Source: Megalopta genalis (lineage: Eukaryota > Arthropoda > Insecta > Hymenoptera > Halictidae). From it: DNA of 64,000 nucleotides. Position numbers and translations under genes: made by a program. The notes under the pieces were generated by a model that saw nothing but the letters and a program-made list of their open reading frames with translations, made no database searches and had not been told where the DNA came from. Below, piece after piece: positions 32,345 through 43,573 of this stretch (position 1 is the stretch's first letter; each line of letters starts with the position of its first letter). The stretch spans positions 31,652,689-31,716,688 of the forward strand of contig NC_135017.1 of the NCBI RefSeq assembly GCF_051020955.1, in the 5' to 3' direction.

Positions 32345-33070
32345 AGTTTGTTCCTAACAGCTACCGCCGGTAATCTCGCGAACGCTAAATCAAAACGTTA
32401 CGTCGCCAGGTGCGAAATTTCTTCCGAGCTGGACAGCGCGTGTAGTCGGCCGGTATTTGCGTTCGTTTCGATTCCAATATTGCCTTTCGATTCACGCCCT
32501 ATCAGAATAATCACGGGATCCGTCGGTTTCCATCGGCTTCAATCGAGAGCCATGAATGCCCGCGTACGCGTATTTGGACGAGCACAATCTTTCGCGTCAG
32601 CTGCAGACCACAGAGCCATTTTTTGGCGTTGGTTTACGCCGCAAAACAGGAAGTCCGGTGCGTGGCACGGAACGAAGCGCGCGCGATTAGAATCATCGGG
32701 TGCGCACGGTTTCGAGAGACCGGGTCTCACGAAAACAGCTACGAGATATCGATTTCGTCCGCCGCAACTTCCGCGCAGCAGTCGTGCAACGCCTAACGCC
32801 GACACTTGCGCCCGGAAACGCGGGATATGGTGTACAGGATGCAGGATACAAGATACGGAATTCGGGATACGGGATACACAAGATTCACGAGATATACGGA
32901 ATACTGGATACTGGATTCGAAATACGAATGATTCGCGCGGCGATGCTCGCGTGCGCGCCATCGAACCGGCGATTCTTCTTTTGTACGCCCGGTGTCGTTT
33001 CACGGTTTGATTGGCAGGCTTGTTTCAGAACAAAGATTTTGGAATGGAAGCTCGCGGTGTATTATTAACC
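32345..33070. other. GC-rich block with degenerate GGATAC repeat
   Basis: This is among the most GC-rich non-transposon stretches in the window. At 32820-32935 the unit GGATAC or GGATAY recurs about ten times with interruptions. Long frames are open on both strands (32348-33010 + of 220 codons; 32539-33003 - of 154 codons), as expected when stop codons are rare. The proteins are Arg/Ser/Pro-rich with no domain. It may be a promoter-proximal CpG-rich region or first exon, but I do not call a gene. Confidence 0.3.
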
Positions 33071-33075
33071 CGTGG

Positions 33076-33726
33076 ACGACGTGTTCCCGTTCGCGCAGCG
33101 AAGTAACTTCGCTTCAAAACTAGGTGCGCCGAACGTGTTGAGCTTTGCGCTTGCTTTTGTACGTTGCGTTCCCTTTCTTTTTTTTTCTCTCTGTGCAACA
33201 TTCGAACGCCCCGGTGAGTTCTTGTTTCCCCGCTACGTTAGGGTATCGCGTTTGTTCGAAGATTGCTTCTTTAATTCTATGTATACGTGTTGATTGAAAC
33301 GAACGCGGTTCGTTGGAACCGAATGGAGGATTGTAACACACGCGACACGCTTAACCGGATGTAACTAGTGTATGTAACACTAGAGCGTGGACGTGCTATA
33401 TCCGAAAATTGGCGCTTGAGGGAGTGTTCTAGTGTGCGCCACGTGTGTTTTTAATTCTGTCATGGAATTCTTTGCAAAGAAACTATTATACCTTTTGCAG
33501 TCAAATTGACCAGGTTTATTTGTACGTGTTTCAACAACGTATTAACATTTTTAGGAACAAAAAAAGTTAAAATTAGAGGCACTGCATACTCTCATAGTCG
33601 CTTTTAAAAAAGACCGCCTCGTGGAGTCTATGATTCCGTCCATTCTGCTTGTTCCTTAATTAGTATGAATTTGGCTAGGTACCAGAACAATATTTTTAGG
33701 TACCAGAACGATATTTTGAAATTCTA
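33076..33726. repeat. 650-bp segment, inverted copy of 22515-23164
   Basis: Nearly identical in reverse orientation. Differences are a handful of substitutions (for example TGTTCTAGTG here against the complement of TAAAACACTC there) and small indels in the T-run. It abuts mariner C exactly as 22515-23164 abuts mariner A. Confidence 0.88.
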
Positions 33727-34272
33727 TTGGGTTGGCAACTAAGTAATTGCCGATTTCAGTTATAGATGTCTCTCACTCCCATTTTTATGATATCCGTAAA
33801 TGTTATATTATAAAATTATTATTATTATGTTATTTTTTATTATCCGTGAATGTTAGCAACTGGACAAATTGAATGCAGCGGTCAAGGAAAAGCGACCAGA
33901 ATTGGTGAATTCCACCAGGACAATGCTAGGCCGCACACGTCTTTGTCCACTCGGCAAAAATTGATGGATATTGGTTGGGAATTGATGTTACACCCACCAT
34001 ATAGCCCTGATCTCGCGCCATCGGATTACCACTTATTTCGATCCCTTGACAACTCCCTTCGTGGTGATGACGCTGTAAAATCTCAATTAACTCTGTTTTT
34101 GGCCGAAAAGAATCAGACTTTCTACGAGCGTGGAATTTTCAAGTTGTCAGAGAGATGACAAAAGGTCATCGCGAACAAAATGGAAAATACATTACAGATT
34201 AAACTTCATTCCAAGTAAAAAAAAATTTTTATTTCATTCAACAAATCGGCAATTACTTAGTTGCCAACGCAA
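33727..34272 (+). mobile_element. Mariner copy C (internally deleted)
   Basis: TTGGGTTGGCAACTAAGTAA starts at 33727 and the inverse ends at 34272, with TA on both sides. It shares copy A's deletion in the transposase and carries an extra 16-base loss near 33910. Confidence 0.9.
33850..34203 (+). pseudogene. Mariner transposase C-terminal fragment (copy C)
   Basis: It contains HQDNARPHTS and SPDLAPSDYHLF. The Trp codon of ERWQKV has become TGA (near 34158), truncating the frame, and the small deletion after GELV-equivalent codons shifts the upstream frame. It is not functional. Confidence 0.88.
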
Positions 34273-34279
34273 TATTATC

Positions 34280-34965
34280 GATTTTTGCATGTTTTGTTAA
34301 ACTTCGGAAGCCTAGAAAATAGAAGGAAATAAAAATTTTTGGTTGATTCTAGTAGGGGCTGTTGTTGGACATGTACTAACTGCATTCTTAAAATTTTGAG
34401 TCAATTGGTCGAATAGGTTTTGTGGTATCATGGACAACGTTCTGAGAAACAGTTTCCAGAAAAATACCTTCAAAGTTTAGTGTATAGATAATGCTATAAG
34501 GTCGTCGCATCTTTCAAATAACCATAACTTCGTTAATTTTAGGAGTACGCATGCACGGTACCAGAGACGTATCTTTGAAACTATATACTTTAAGAACATG
34601 CAGAAAAAATTGAATTTCCAAAAGTTCACACTAGAATACCCCTTTAAGATACGAGAGACTGTGATAGATGAAGCATGTAGTGTTCAGAAGCCAAAAGATA
34701 AGCCTCTACCCTCAAACTAATCGACGTGAGAGGCAAAGGGAATCGTTCGCCAACTCCGCCAAAGTAAACAACGCGAGGGAAAGGATAAGCGGTCGCCCGC
34801 ACCACTTTAACACGTCTTCTATCCAGCGCGTAACTTACGTTAATCAATAATGACTTAGAATCTGAAAAGTGGAAGGGATAAGATGGAGCGAGCGGCTAAT
34901 TACCCTTGCCCCTCATGCCGATTACTTTGTTGGTTCAGGCATCATCTTTTGATTTTTGTATAATA
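34280..34965. other. Unassigned
   Basis: A GC-richer stretch (34690-34850) is open on both strands for 60-67 codons without recognisable domains. Confidence 0.3.
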
Positions 34966-34969
34966 CATG

Positions 34970-35245
34970 GAAGAATACTATGAAAGTATTCGAACGCCTT
35001 TTAAAATGGAATCATCTTTCCATAAGCGCATTTTCTGAATTTTCGTTATAGGTTCAGAGAAAAAAATTTAAAAAACATCAGTTTTTTATTTGTTGTCATT
35101 GCAAATAATAGCAGAATTAAGAAACAGCATTTTAATAATTGTTTAGTAGATTAGTCCCTCTATCATCTAAAAAAAATCAAGCCGTTTAGACCAGTTTTAA
35201 AAAAGCTATTGCATTTTAAAAATCGTTCGAGTACTTTCGTGTCCC
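34970..35245. mobile_element. TATTCGAACGCCTTTTAAAA family element
   Basis: GAAAGTATTCGAACGCCTTT at the left and the inverse-like GTTCGAGTACTTTC at the right. The interior matches the arm of 26886-27525 (TAGTCCCTCTATCATCTAAA). Confidence 0.55.
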
Positions 35246-35660
35246 AGTTTTAAAGCGAGAGAACGTTTTTCAAATTGGGTCAAACAATTCCTCTAAAAAA
35301 AGCCAAGTCTAATCTTGTGGACGATGTGTAAAAAAAATGTTAACAAAAATTGCGATTGGTTGGAATGACAAAAAAAGAATTGAAAATTTTGTTTTTTAAC
35401 TATTTTAAATATAACTGTCTCGGTGAAAATTTCAGTATGTATAAAGTTACACAGTGCATTGTTTAACTTTTTGCTACAAACACGCATGAAAAAGTTGAAA
35501 GAACATCATTTTTTTTATACCAACCAATTGCAATTTTTGAAAAAATTACTTTAGTTATTGTCAAGCAAATTAGTCCCTCTAACATCTCAAAACAGTTTAA
35601 ATAGTTTAATCCAATATAGAAAAGGTTTTCTTTTGAAAGGTACTTTTTGGCCACTGTATA
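35246..35660. mobile_element. Diverged relative of the same family
   Basis: Blocks TTAGTCCCTCTAACATCTCA and the T-rich GTCATTCC-like phrase recur. The ends are not resolved. Confidence 0.35.
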
Positions 35661-35746
35661 CACTTTTCCATTACGCTTTTGTCGAGAAACTCTTAGTTTT
35701 TCGCTTGAATCACAAAATTATGTAGATATTTTCGAAATTAGAAAAT

Positions 35747-35747
<1 letters not shown>

Positions 35748-35784
<37 letters not shown>

Positions 35785-35785
35785 T
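35748..35785. repeat. (ATG)n microsatellite
   Basis: About 12 GAT/ATG units. The Met run of the frame 35647-35931 comes from this repeat. Confidence 0.95.
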
Positions 35786-35939
35786 ATTCATGTCTATGCA
35801 CATACTTGCACAAGTCTCTCATTGACCATTTGTCAACAAGTGGTCGTTACAAAGCGACAAAAATGTCTACGATCTACAAAATCGACAATCAATGCGAGGG
35901 ACAAAAGCTGAAGATGATAAAACGGTCTTGAAGTCTTTT

Positions 35940-36910
35940 CTATACTCGAACATTTCTTTGCGTAAAAGATGAACATTTTTAATAAGACAGAGCATAAATT
36001 TAACTATTGTATAATGACACTAAAACATCGATAAAAGAAAATGCTTTCATAAACGCATGGTATTAATGAGCTTCATGAAAGCATTACTTGTGATTGGAAT
36101 TATGTAGATTTTGCTGACGAGTCTTCTGTTTGGATTTGGTCTCTTGAAAGTCGTATTTGGTCTATTTCTAACAAACTAATATTTCTGACAAAATAATTCA
36201 ATAATAAATTGCTCATTATGGAGATTGGACACATTACTAGGTAAGAACATAATAGTAAATGAAAGACAGTTTTGACCTATATAAAACTTTTTGCAGAAAA
36301 CATTATATTTACAAAGACATTCGGTCTACATTCTTATGTTATGTATTATACGTGTTGAATCAATCGTTTCTTGAGTTAAAATCGATTAAACGATTGAAAG
36401 GATGCCAAAAGTGAAATACATTCATAGTATCTATATCAAAGAATGATATTACACATAATGTTGTGCTTGGATAACAAAATATAGCTATGATATCAATAAC
36501 AACAAGTTCTATACAGTTCCAAAAATTAACAGAAATTACGTTTGCCATTGTATTAGATACTGCTAACTAATGTAGAATTGTATTTTTGGTCACGTCAAAT
36601 CTATCGTTACTTTAATTGTCGTCTCTAGAAAATTTTCGATCACTTGCAACCCCAATGTTTCACAAGAATCATTCTTTCGTCTTTTAGATCTAAACATTTA
36701 TTCCCAAATTTTAACGAAAAGATTCAATGTTGAGCAACTACGACTACGTTGTTCTTATTTATAAATCAGAAGATAGAGAATGTCGCAAATTCAGTATATG
36801 CAAATACGAGGAGAAGGTAGAAAAGGGTAGTATGATAGTCATTTTTAATTTCCATTTCTAGCCTTGTGTACGTAAACTTAAATTTCAAAAATAACGAAGA
36901 TTTCTCGATA
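35940..36910. other. AT-rich DNA, nothing recognised
   Basis: No gene or paired repeat was identified. Confidence 0.4.
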
Positions 36911-36912
36911 TA

Positions 36913-37419
36913 CATTCCCCTCCAAAAGTATTAGGACACCGAAAGGAAATAAAATAAATTTGAAAATTGTTATATTATTAATATAACATATTATTAAACT
37001 GTAACAAATACGTATATCTATATTTTTTTTATTTTCTAATAAAAATAAGGTCAGTTTTATAAAAAAAAATTAAATTTTCTTTTCGACGATATATTCACCG
37101 CATTCTTTAATTACTTCTTGGATTAACTTCGGCACTCGTTTTATTAGTTCGCCTATTATTTCTGTTTCTATTTGGTTGCATGCATCTATATTTTGAAAAC
37201 ATATCGTACGAAATGAACTCGACATAAATTTTCACTGAACAAAATGCAATAAATAGGTAAACTAATTGCGTAAGTAACAAACATTTGTAACTTAATGTGT
37301 ATTTTCGACAATATGATGCCATACAATTTAATAATAAACACAAAATATTATCTAAACTAAATGATAAATTACAATTTCTACTAAACCAGCAGGTGTCCTA
37401 ATACTTTTGGAGATGGATG
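36913..37419 (-). mobile_element. Tc1-like derivative, copy II
   Basis: CATTCCCCTCCAAAAGTATT and the inverse right end (TACTTTTGGAGATGGATG), each next to TA (36911-36912 and 37420-37421). It is 507 bp long. Confidence 0.85.
37075..37180 (-). pseudogene. Tc1-type transposase C-terminal tail (copy II)
   Basis: The minus strand reads NQIETEIIGELIKRVPKLIQ then EVIKECGEYIVEKK, equivalent to the tail in copy IV. The 78-codon frame 37107-37343 is in another register. Confidence 0.65.
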
Positions 37420-38308
37420 TATTTAGTATATCTTGATCCCTGCTTACTCATTTTGTATACACAAATGTGAGTGCCAAGAAGAATCATCCGAATAAGAGAG
37501 GTGTGTTGAAGTTTAATTTTTCATTTAAATGATAACACCTTTACATGTTTAGTTTAATAAAAAGACATGTACAGAGCCTGTCAAATATTTTAAGGCGCAT
37601 TTCACATTGTTCGTTCGTCGCTGCCGACAGTATTTCATCTTCCCGTGATTTTCTGTTTCACCGGCGAAACAATCACTCCATCGTTTCTCTCTTTATCACT
37701 ATCTCCCCCTCTCTCACTCTCTCTAGTTCTGATTTCATCTCGTCTGTTGGGAAAGATGCTGAAGAGAGGGGCGGGAGAACTATTTGCCCGGACACGATTG
37801 TCCGGCGTAGCGCTCGTACACAAAGGCCAACGAAAGGGTTACGTTGAGGCGCACGGAGCACGATTTGCCAGGAAACTTTCGGACCGGGGTCGCATACAAT
37901 TTCGTGTTTATCTCGTCGCCTCGACAGCAACGAAGTTACGCAGCTTCGACTCACAAGCTACCGCCTGGCCCGGGACAAGGATGCGAGCCCAGGCTGCAAG
38001 GGAGGGAGATATTGCCTCGAGTTCAGAGAAATACGGTGGATGGAAGGGCTGTAACGGAGGAAGCTAGGCAGTGGTAAATAGAGAGCCAGTTAATAAGCAG
38101 GTGACGGAAGCAGAGATGCGAGCTGGGCGAGGAAGACGAGGTAGCCGAGGATGGCGAGAAATGCGACAGCAAGAGGAACACGCGGGTAAACTGTGCGCGG
38201 GCGACGGTTAATGGAGAATTAGAGTTGGGAGGAAAGGTTGGATGAACGACGAAGGCGGGACAAAAGAGAAAGCAGTACACAGCAGAGAGATTGGGAGAGA
38301 AAGAGATT

Positions 38309-38405
38309 CTGAGTGAGTGAATGAGTGAGTGAGAGGGTGAAAAAAGAGAGATTGTGTAAATGAGTGAGTAAGTGAGCGAGAGGAAGAGAGAGAGAGACAG
38401 AGAGA
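38309..38405. repeat. GAGT/GAGA purine repeat
   Basis: Imperfect GAGT units (GAGTGAGTGAATGAGTGAGT) pass into GAGA units. Confidence 0.85.
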
Positions 38406-38744
38406 GAAAACTTGAGAGAAGGGCGGAGAAGATGAACAGGACCGTAAAAGGAAACAGAATATCATGCCAGGAGCCACAATATCTGAATTCTGATAGTGAC
38501 CATACTGCTACCCTTTTGGCTTCCGGCTCCCGCGATAACGTTTGACATTATCAGCTTCACGCTCGGCATTGTTCGTAGTTCTGGTATTTATGGGTGCGAA
38601 TCTCGGTCGAGGGTGTAGATTCTTAGCTGGTGAGATTGGCTATCGGGTACAGAATCTTTATATCCCCACCCTACTTGGACCGTTCTTACGATAAAAATGC
38701 ACAAGTACGTTTCCTCCTACCGCGCCGCACCACACCGCGGCGCA

Positions 38745-38774
38745 GCGCATCGCATCGCATCGCATCGCATCGCA
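38745..38774. repeat. (CGCAT)n pentanucleotide repeat
   Basis: Five to six CGCAT units next to a CGCCGCACCAC stretch. Confidence 0.9.
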
Positions 38775-39154
38775 CCGGTTGGTTGCTAGGAATGCTTTTT
38801 CCTTGTGAAAAATAAGAGGAGAAGGTAACAATCGGCATCCAGTTTTTGCCTTCGCGAAAGTAATCGAGCGATTTAGTTGTTGAAACGAGTACATCATTTT
38901 CTACAAATTATCCATAGCTCGGGAATGAGAGCACTATAAGATTCACCGCTAAGAGCAGCATCTCGAAGTTTCGTCACTTATCCACTGAAATAAATCCTGC
39001 GCTCTCATTGCTGGGACCCGTTAAGTTAGTTTTTAAAACGTCGGTTTTATTTGAAAATATTGCGTGGATATTAAAGAAACAAAGCGATAGATTTCGCGAT
39101 GATTATTCTCTGACAATGAAGTGAGATTGTACTATAAAGGAGATGATATGCACA

Positions 39155-39290
39155 GGGTGTCTCAGCATTCGTGGTGCAACCGAGAAGAGGTAATTCTACA
39201 CGAAAAAAACAAATATAAAATAAGGAATAAAATTTTGTTCATTTGAGGCTTCATCGTCGAGAAAATCGATTTTGAATATTCAAACATGAG
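39155..39290. mobile_element. ACAGGGTGTCTC terminal fragment
   Basis: CAGGGTGTCTCAGCATTCGT followed by GGTGCAACCGA matches 40417-40560 (CAGGGTGTCCTCAAAATCGT, GGTGCAACCGG). It is a solo end. Confidence 0.5.
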
Positions 39291-39425
39291 TTTTTTAATT
39301 TTTCTTTTTGTCATTCCAAGCAATAGCAAAATTAAAAAGAAGCATTCTAGTTATGGTCTAGAAGACTGGCCCCTCTATCATCGAAACAAAATTCAAGTCG
39401 TTTAGTCTAGTCTAAAACAGTTATT
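39288..39425. mobile_element. TATTCGAAC family fragment
   Basis: GTCATTCCAAGCAATAGCAA and CCCCTCTATCATCGAAAC match arms at 27370 and 35100. Confidence 0.5.
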
Positions 39426-39430
39426 CTTAT

Positions 39431-39620
39431 ACAGGGTGTTCACCGTAACGGTTGCCACGATTTTTGAAACATTTAGGTCAATCTGACAAAAAAATGTTTC
39501 GGATAAAAGTTATTCAGTACTTTGATGGGAATAAAGTGTATTAATAAAAATTGCGAAAAGTCTTTTTTTATTCAATTAAAAACTAAGGTTGACTTTTTAA
39601 AATAGCACTATGTATTTTTA
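39431..39620. mobile_element. CAGGGTGTTCACC mariner-type end
   Basis: CAGGGTGTTCACCGTAACGG follows TA. Then comes AAAAAATGTTTCGGATAAAA, a subterminal phrase common to the mariner-type elements here. No partner end was found. Confidence 0.45.
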
Positions 39621-39629
39621 ACTCCATAT

Positions 39630-40298
39630 TGTTATAGCTGATGTAAAAATAAATTCAGTGATACGCCATACGGCGATCTTTGGATGACCTTGCGCTCATA
39701 AATTGACAATAACTAAGAAACTAAGTTTCCTACGCGTTAATGAAACGTAAATGTAACTCATAGTTAATGATGCTGTATACACATATGTATATGTATACTC
39801 AGGAAGCATAGACCTCGCAATCCTCATGTTGCTTGCTGGTTAGTTCTGAGCCCTGGTTTAGATAGACGGATCTCGATAGATGTCATATGTCACTTATTTT
39901 AATAGTACTAGTATAATTAGTATTAACATAATGTACCGTGTTATTCACTTTTGTCTATGGATTGAGAATGGATTTAAATGAAAACAAGACATATAATTTA
40001 GTGACAAACTTACTTTATTAATGCAAAAATCGTTGGAAATGTTGAATATTCAAAGTCGTACAGTGTATTTCCGGCGATATTCAATAATTATGTAATTTGT
40101 AACACTTGTATTTCTTCAAAAAAAAGATTAGCCCGGGATAATGATTAAAACTTTTAAACTTACGACTTTTAAACAATATTTTGTTCGATAAAATAAACGC
40201 CTCTCTTAAAACATTTTATTGCCGTGGTAACGAATTAAATATACATATATCATGTATATTAAATATGCATAACCTTGACATAACCGTGTTGGAGGTAC
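39630..40298. other. AT-rich DNA, nothing recognised
   Basis: No feature supported. Confidence 0.35.
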
Positions 40299-40379
40299 AA
40301 TCGTATTTCCTCTTCCCAAATTGTCCATTTTTGTGTATAAGCTAAGCGCCAATTAGGGAAAATTTACTGTACCTCGTTA
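40299..40379. mobile_element. CAGTAAATTCTCC hairpin MITE, right third only (copy f)
   Basis: ATTTCCTCTTCCCAAATTGT to AAAATTTACTG match the right arm of the family. The left arm and stem are gone. Confidence 0.75.
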
Positions 40380-40410
40380 TAATGCTTAGCAATATTAGTG
40401 AACCACTGCA

Positions 40411-40735
40411 TCTACAGGGTGTCCTCAAAATCGTGGTGCAACCGGCAAGAAAGTTATTCCTCGCATAAAACTGAGCCAAAAATATTGATTAAAATTTTTG
40501 CATACAGGGCATCATGTTCGAGAAAATCGAGTTTGAAAACTCGTTAAGTACACACGCACTTAGATATAATGGGGTTTGATAGCCGGGCAAACGATCCAAA
40601 CTGTACCTAAGCGCACGCGTATCTAATGATTTTCCAACACAATTTTTACATAAATGAAGCTCTTTATGAACAAATTTTATTCTCTATTCTCGTCTCAGTT
40701 TTATGTAAGGAATCACTCTCTTGCCGATAGATAAT
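40411..40735. mobile_element. CAGGGTGTCCTC element with inverted arms
   Basis: The left arm (GGCAAGAAAGTTATTCCTCG, CATAAAACTGAG) is answered on the right by its inverse (CTCAGTTTTATGTAAGGAAT, CTCTTGCC). The outermost right bases are missing. It is non-coding. Confidence 0.6.
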
Positions 40736-40744
40736 GAAATTAAA

Positions 40745-40946
40745 CTTTTTAGAAATGCTGGACGGACTATTTGGCTGATCAAAGTGTAGAACAATTTATT
40801 GCAGAGTCGCTATTTGTTAGTCTGACAGAAAAGTTGAAAATACAATCCTTTTTGTCGTGATTTCAATCAATAGCATATTTCGGTCATTTGTTTAGACATT
40901 AGTTATTCAATTTTAAAAGGCGTTCGGATACTTTCTTGGCTCACTG
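40745..40946. mobile_element. TATTCGAAC family fragment with intact right end
   Basis: It ends AAAGGCGTTCGGATACTTTC then CACTG before TA, as expected for the family's terminus. The left side is degraded. Confidence 0.5.
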
Positions 40947-41142
40947 TATGTACAGTCGTAATTTCACCTGTATAAAATATACAAATGTACAAATACACTC
41001 CAGCTTCTTGTAATTTGTCTGCTGCGTGGAATTTTCGATTACCTTTTTTCTGGTGTCGTTTTTCATTATACATACGAGGTCAGTATTGTTCTTTTTTTTT
41101 TTAGTCAAAACTGACTTCCCACACTTAGCGAACTCGTTAAGA

Positions 41143-41284
41143 GTCGAAACACATTCACATGCCAGGCTCGGTCGTGCTCCAAGGGCAAGATATTCTTTCA
41201 TTTGGTTTACATTAGGGTGTTCATTAAGGCTCTCTGCTAGCACGTTGGAGCACAACCGAGCCTGGCATGTAGGTGTGTTTCGAC
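41143..41284. repeat. Clean 40-bp-arm hairpin
   Basis: GTCGAAACACATTCACATGC..TCCAA (41143-41182) is inverted at 41245-41284 with about four mismatches, separated by 62 bases. It is GC-richer than its surroundings, with the shared core GCCAGGCTCGGT. No second copy was seen in the window. It could be a small MITE or a transcribed hairpin. Confidence 0.85.
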
Positions 41285-41289
41285 CCTAA

Positions 41290-42200
41290 CTGTCGGTGTC
41301 CCATCTGAAATGACACGTCAATCGCTATTCACCTGTGATCATCGAGAACTGGCACAAGATTTAAACAGAACGTTTCTCGCTGCAGTTGAGTGACTGTTAG
41401 ACGGCGATGCTTGGAGACGAATTTTAGACGACCCTTATCGAGGACACTAGCATGCAGGATAGCTAGGAAAAACGAGGAATGGAACGAATACGTTTCGTAG
41501 AGGATTTCAGGGGCATTAGGTGCAGTGGAAGAATCTCGCTTTTTCCTACCGCCTTTTTCACCCTGCTTCCATGCAACGTTGCATTGACTTCACTGGTGGT
41601 GTCTTTCGATACGGTCGTATCGATTAAAAAAAAAAATTAAATACAAGATTAATAAAAAAAACATTATCTCACAAGTGACTTTGCTTTTTAATTTACATCG
41701 TCGCGTACTTCAGTTAACAACATTATTTAGTTTAGAACATCACATTAATATTGATTAATTATTTTTTAGGAAATTAACTTCCTCATTCCTCATATAGAAG
41801 ACTCAGAAGTTCTGATTCGGCCCTGGTACGATTACGCGTCGCTCTCTCGCAACTGTTTATACTTCGTGTCAGTTCTCGTTGAACAGAGTATAGAAGTGTA
41901 CGTGTTCATGAAAAACGTATAGTAATTCTTTCACTTTTAGCGACTTCTCCCCAATACCCGTAAAACTAAAAATACTGCTGGTATGCTAAAAAAATAGGGA
42001 ACTTCTGTCGCTCGTATCGCAAGCCACGCTAAATACATTTTTAAACATGCCGCGCTCGTATTTGTGTTTCCTTTTTTTTAATATTTTTAATATTTTTTTT
42101 TCGACTCCTATTATTGAAAAGATACAGTTATTCTAGACAATTCTTTTCCTTTCTCTTTAACGGATTAAAGTCCCATTGACATATAGATTAGGTTTTAGTT
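41290..42200. other. Unassigned
   Basis: A GC-richer part (41290-41600) has no long frame. The rest is AT-rich. Confidence 0.35.
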
Positions 42201-42202
42201 AG

Positions 42203-42203
<1 letters not shown>

Positions 42204-42268
<65 letters not shown>
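42204..42268. repeat. (CA)n microsatellite
   Basis: About 32 uninterrupted AC units. Confidence 0.97.
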
Positions 42269-42269
<1 letters not shown>

Positions 42270-42477
42270 TAGCAACATGTTCTATTGGTTGATTTTAGTT
42301 AAAAGCAATTATAAGGATGTTCATTTTTTAAACTTAAATTGAAGAGTTTCTCTCAGCATTTTTGGTGTTACGGAAGGATTCCTTAGTGATTTGAGGTGTT
42401 TGCTCTGATTTCTTGATGCTGGTTTTACAGAAAAATTTTACAGAATTTTACAGAAAAACAGTATATGTTCGAGAATT

Positions 42478-42619
42478 GAGCCGTTTATTTTGAAAGTGGC
42501 ATAAGTCACTTTTTTTTTCTTTTTTTAAATGAAAAGATACCGTTCAATTGTAATTAGCGTTACCATTAACTCGATTTTTTTGAAAAAGTGACTTATGCCA
42601 TTTTCAAAATAAACGGCTC
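42478..42619. mobile_element. GAGCCG MITE, shortest copy
   Basis: GAGCCG to CGGCTC with a perfect AATT duplication (42474-42477 and 42620-42623, allowing for the shared A). The right 95 bases match 20048-20142, so this is an internal deletion of the long form. Confidence 0.88.
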
Positions 42620-42639
42620 AATTAAGGGTAGAAGAGAAT

Positions 42640-42980
42640 TAATAAGGTAAAAGAGATCTCTTGAGGAGAACTTCATGAGTCATTCTCGTATAACCAATCA
42701 GAAATCCAGTTTAGTCATCGATGTTTAGTCGTTCATCCGACAGATCCATTTTTGTCAGCTAATCCATCAGATCCTCTTTGCCAACTAAAACAATCACATT
42801 GAGTAACCGCTACATATCAGTTTCTTAGAACGGTCTTGATCTGTTTGGCTAAATGCAATCTAGCTGATTAGATATATTCTTCTTTTTGTTAACTATTAGA
42901 CATTTCCATCTTACAAAGGGACCCTACGGTAGTGGAATTCGCTTTTAAAACGGTAGTAGGTACAAGTTATAGTACATACT
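42640..42980. other. Unassigned
   Basis: The phrases ATCCGACAGATCC and CATCAGATCC near 42735-42775 form a weak repeat. Nothing else was seen. Confidence 0.35.
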
Positions 42981-42984
42981 TAGT

Positions 42985-43565
42985 ATCAAAAAACCCTAAT
43001 ACGTTTCTTTACAATGAGCCTTCGTTTTCGAGATATTTTGATTTAGAGTTTTGTACGCACCTAACATATGAATTATTTAATATTCTTTAGGACAGGGGTG
43101 TCAAACTCAAAAGCTAACTTGGGCCAAATAAACAATGCTTAACTTTAGGTGGGCCGCAAAAAAAAATCGATATTCATAGAAACAAATATTTTTATTTTGA
43201 CTATTACATTGTAATAAACATATATAAAGTTAAATTATTGTTTACGTCCTGATACTTGACATCAAAAATGTTCATCTCGGGCCGCGAGTTTGACACCCCT
43301 GCTTTAGGAGAATAAGCTGTGGGTAAGTCGATAGAGCGGTTGGCTTGTAAGAGCTATTTATTATAGAGCTTGTAAGTAGGTTGTATGTAAGTTTGACCTA
43401 CTGTTGTTATTATTTTTTTCTATTCTTTAATTTTTATACTTACCACCTACAGCTTTCTAGTCAACCGCCCTATTGACTTATCCACAACTTCTAGTAAAGA
43501 GTGTCTTTTAAATCAAAGTATTTCAATAACGAAGGTCCATTGTGAAGAAACGTATTAGGATTTTT
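42985..43565. repeat. Fold-back element hosting nested insertions
   Basis: The arm CCCTAATACGTTTCTTTACA (42994 on) with CCTTCGTTTTCGAGATATTT is answered by its inverse at 43505-43565. Between the arms are the hAT MITE (43093-43301) and an inner inverted pair (GTGGGTAAGTCGATAGAGCG at 43319; the inverse near 43465-43490). Confidence 0.7.
43093..43301. mobile_element. hAT-type MITE (CAGGGGTGTCAAACTC ends)
   Basis: The ends CAGGGGTGTCAAACTC and GAGTTTGACACCCCTG are perfect inverted 16-mers. A perfect 8-bp duplication CTTTAGGA borders it (43085-43092 and 43302-43309). It also contains the GGGCCGCA/GGGCCGCG block that I associate with a hAT MITE type found widely in animals. It is 209 bp and non-coding. 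The intact target duplication suggests a relatively recent insertion. Confidence 0.95.
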
Positions 43566-43573
43566 GTTTCGTT

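Larger units (their letters stand above)
37430..38900. other. GC-richer region with simple repeats
   Basis: Frames of up to 140 codons (37645-38067 +) overlap on both strands. The plus-strand stretch 38290-38400 is purine-only over much of its length. No domain is recognised. The base composition and simple repeats would fit a promoter-proximal or untranslated region of a host gene lying outside the window, but there is no direct support. Confidence 0.3.

Noticed and set aside
32348..33010. 220-codon plus-strand frame, the longest ORF in the window
   Set aside because: The minus strand is open for 154 codons over the same DNA, the translation is Arg/Ser-rich with hexamer repeats, and no domain is visible. 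GC-rich composition explains it.
35647..35931. 94-codon frame with a run of methionines
   Set aside because: The Met run is the (ATG)n microsatellite. The rest has no motif.
38208..38477. 89-codon minus-strand frame rich in Ser/Leu/His
   Set aside because: Translation of the GAGT/GAGA simple repeat.
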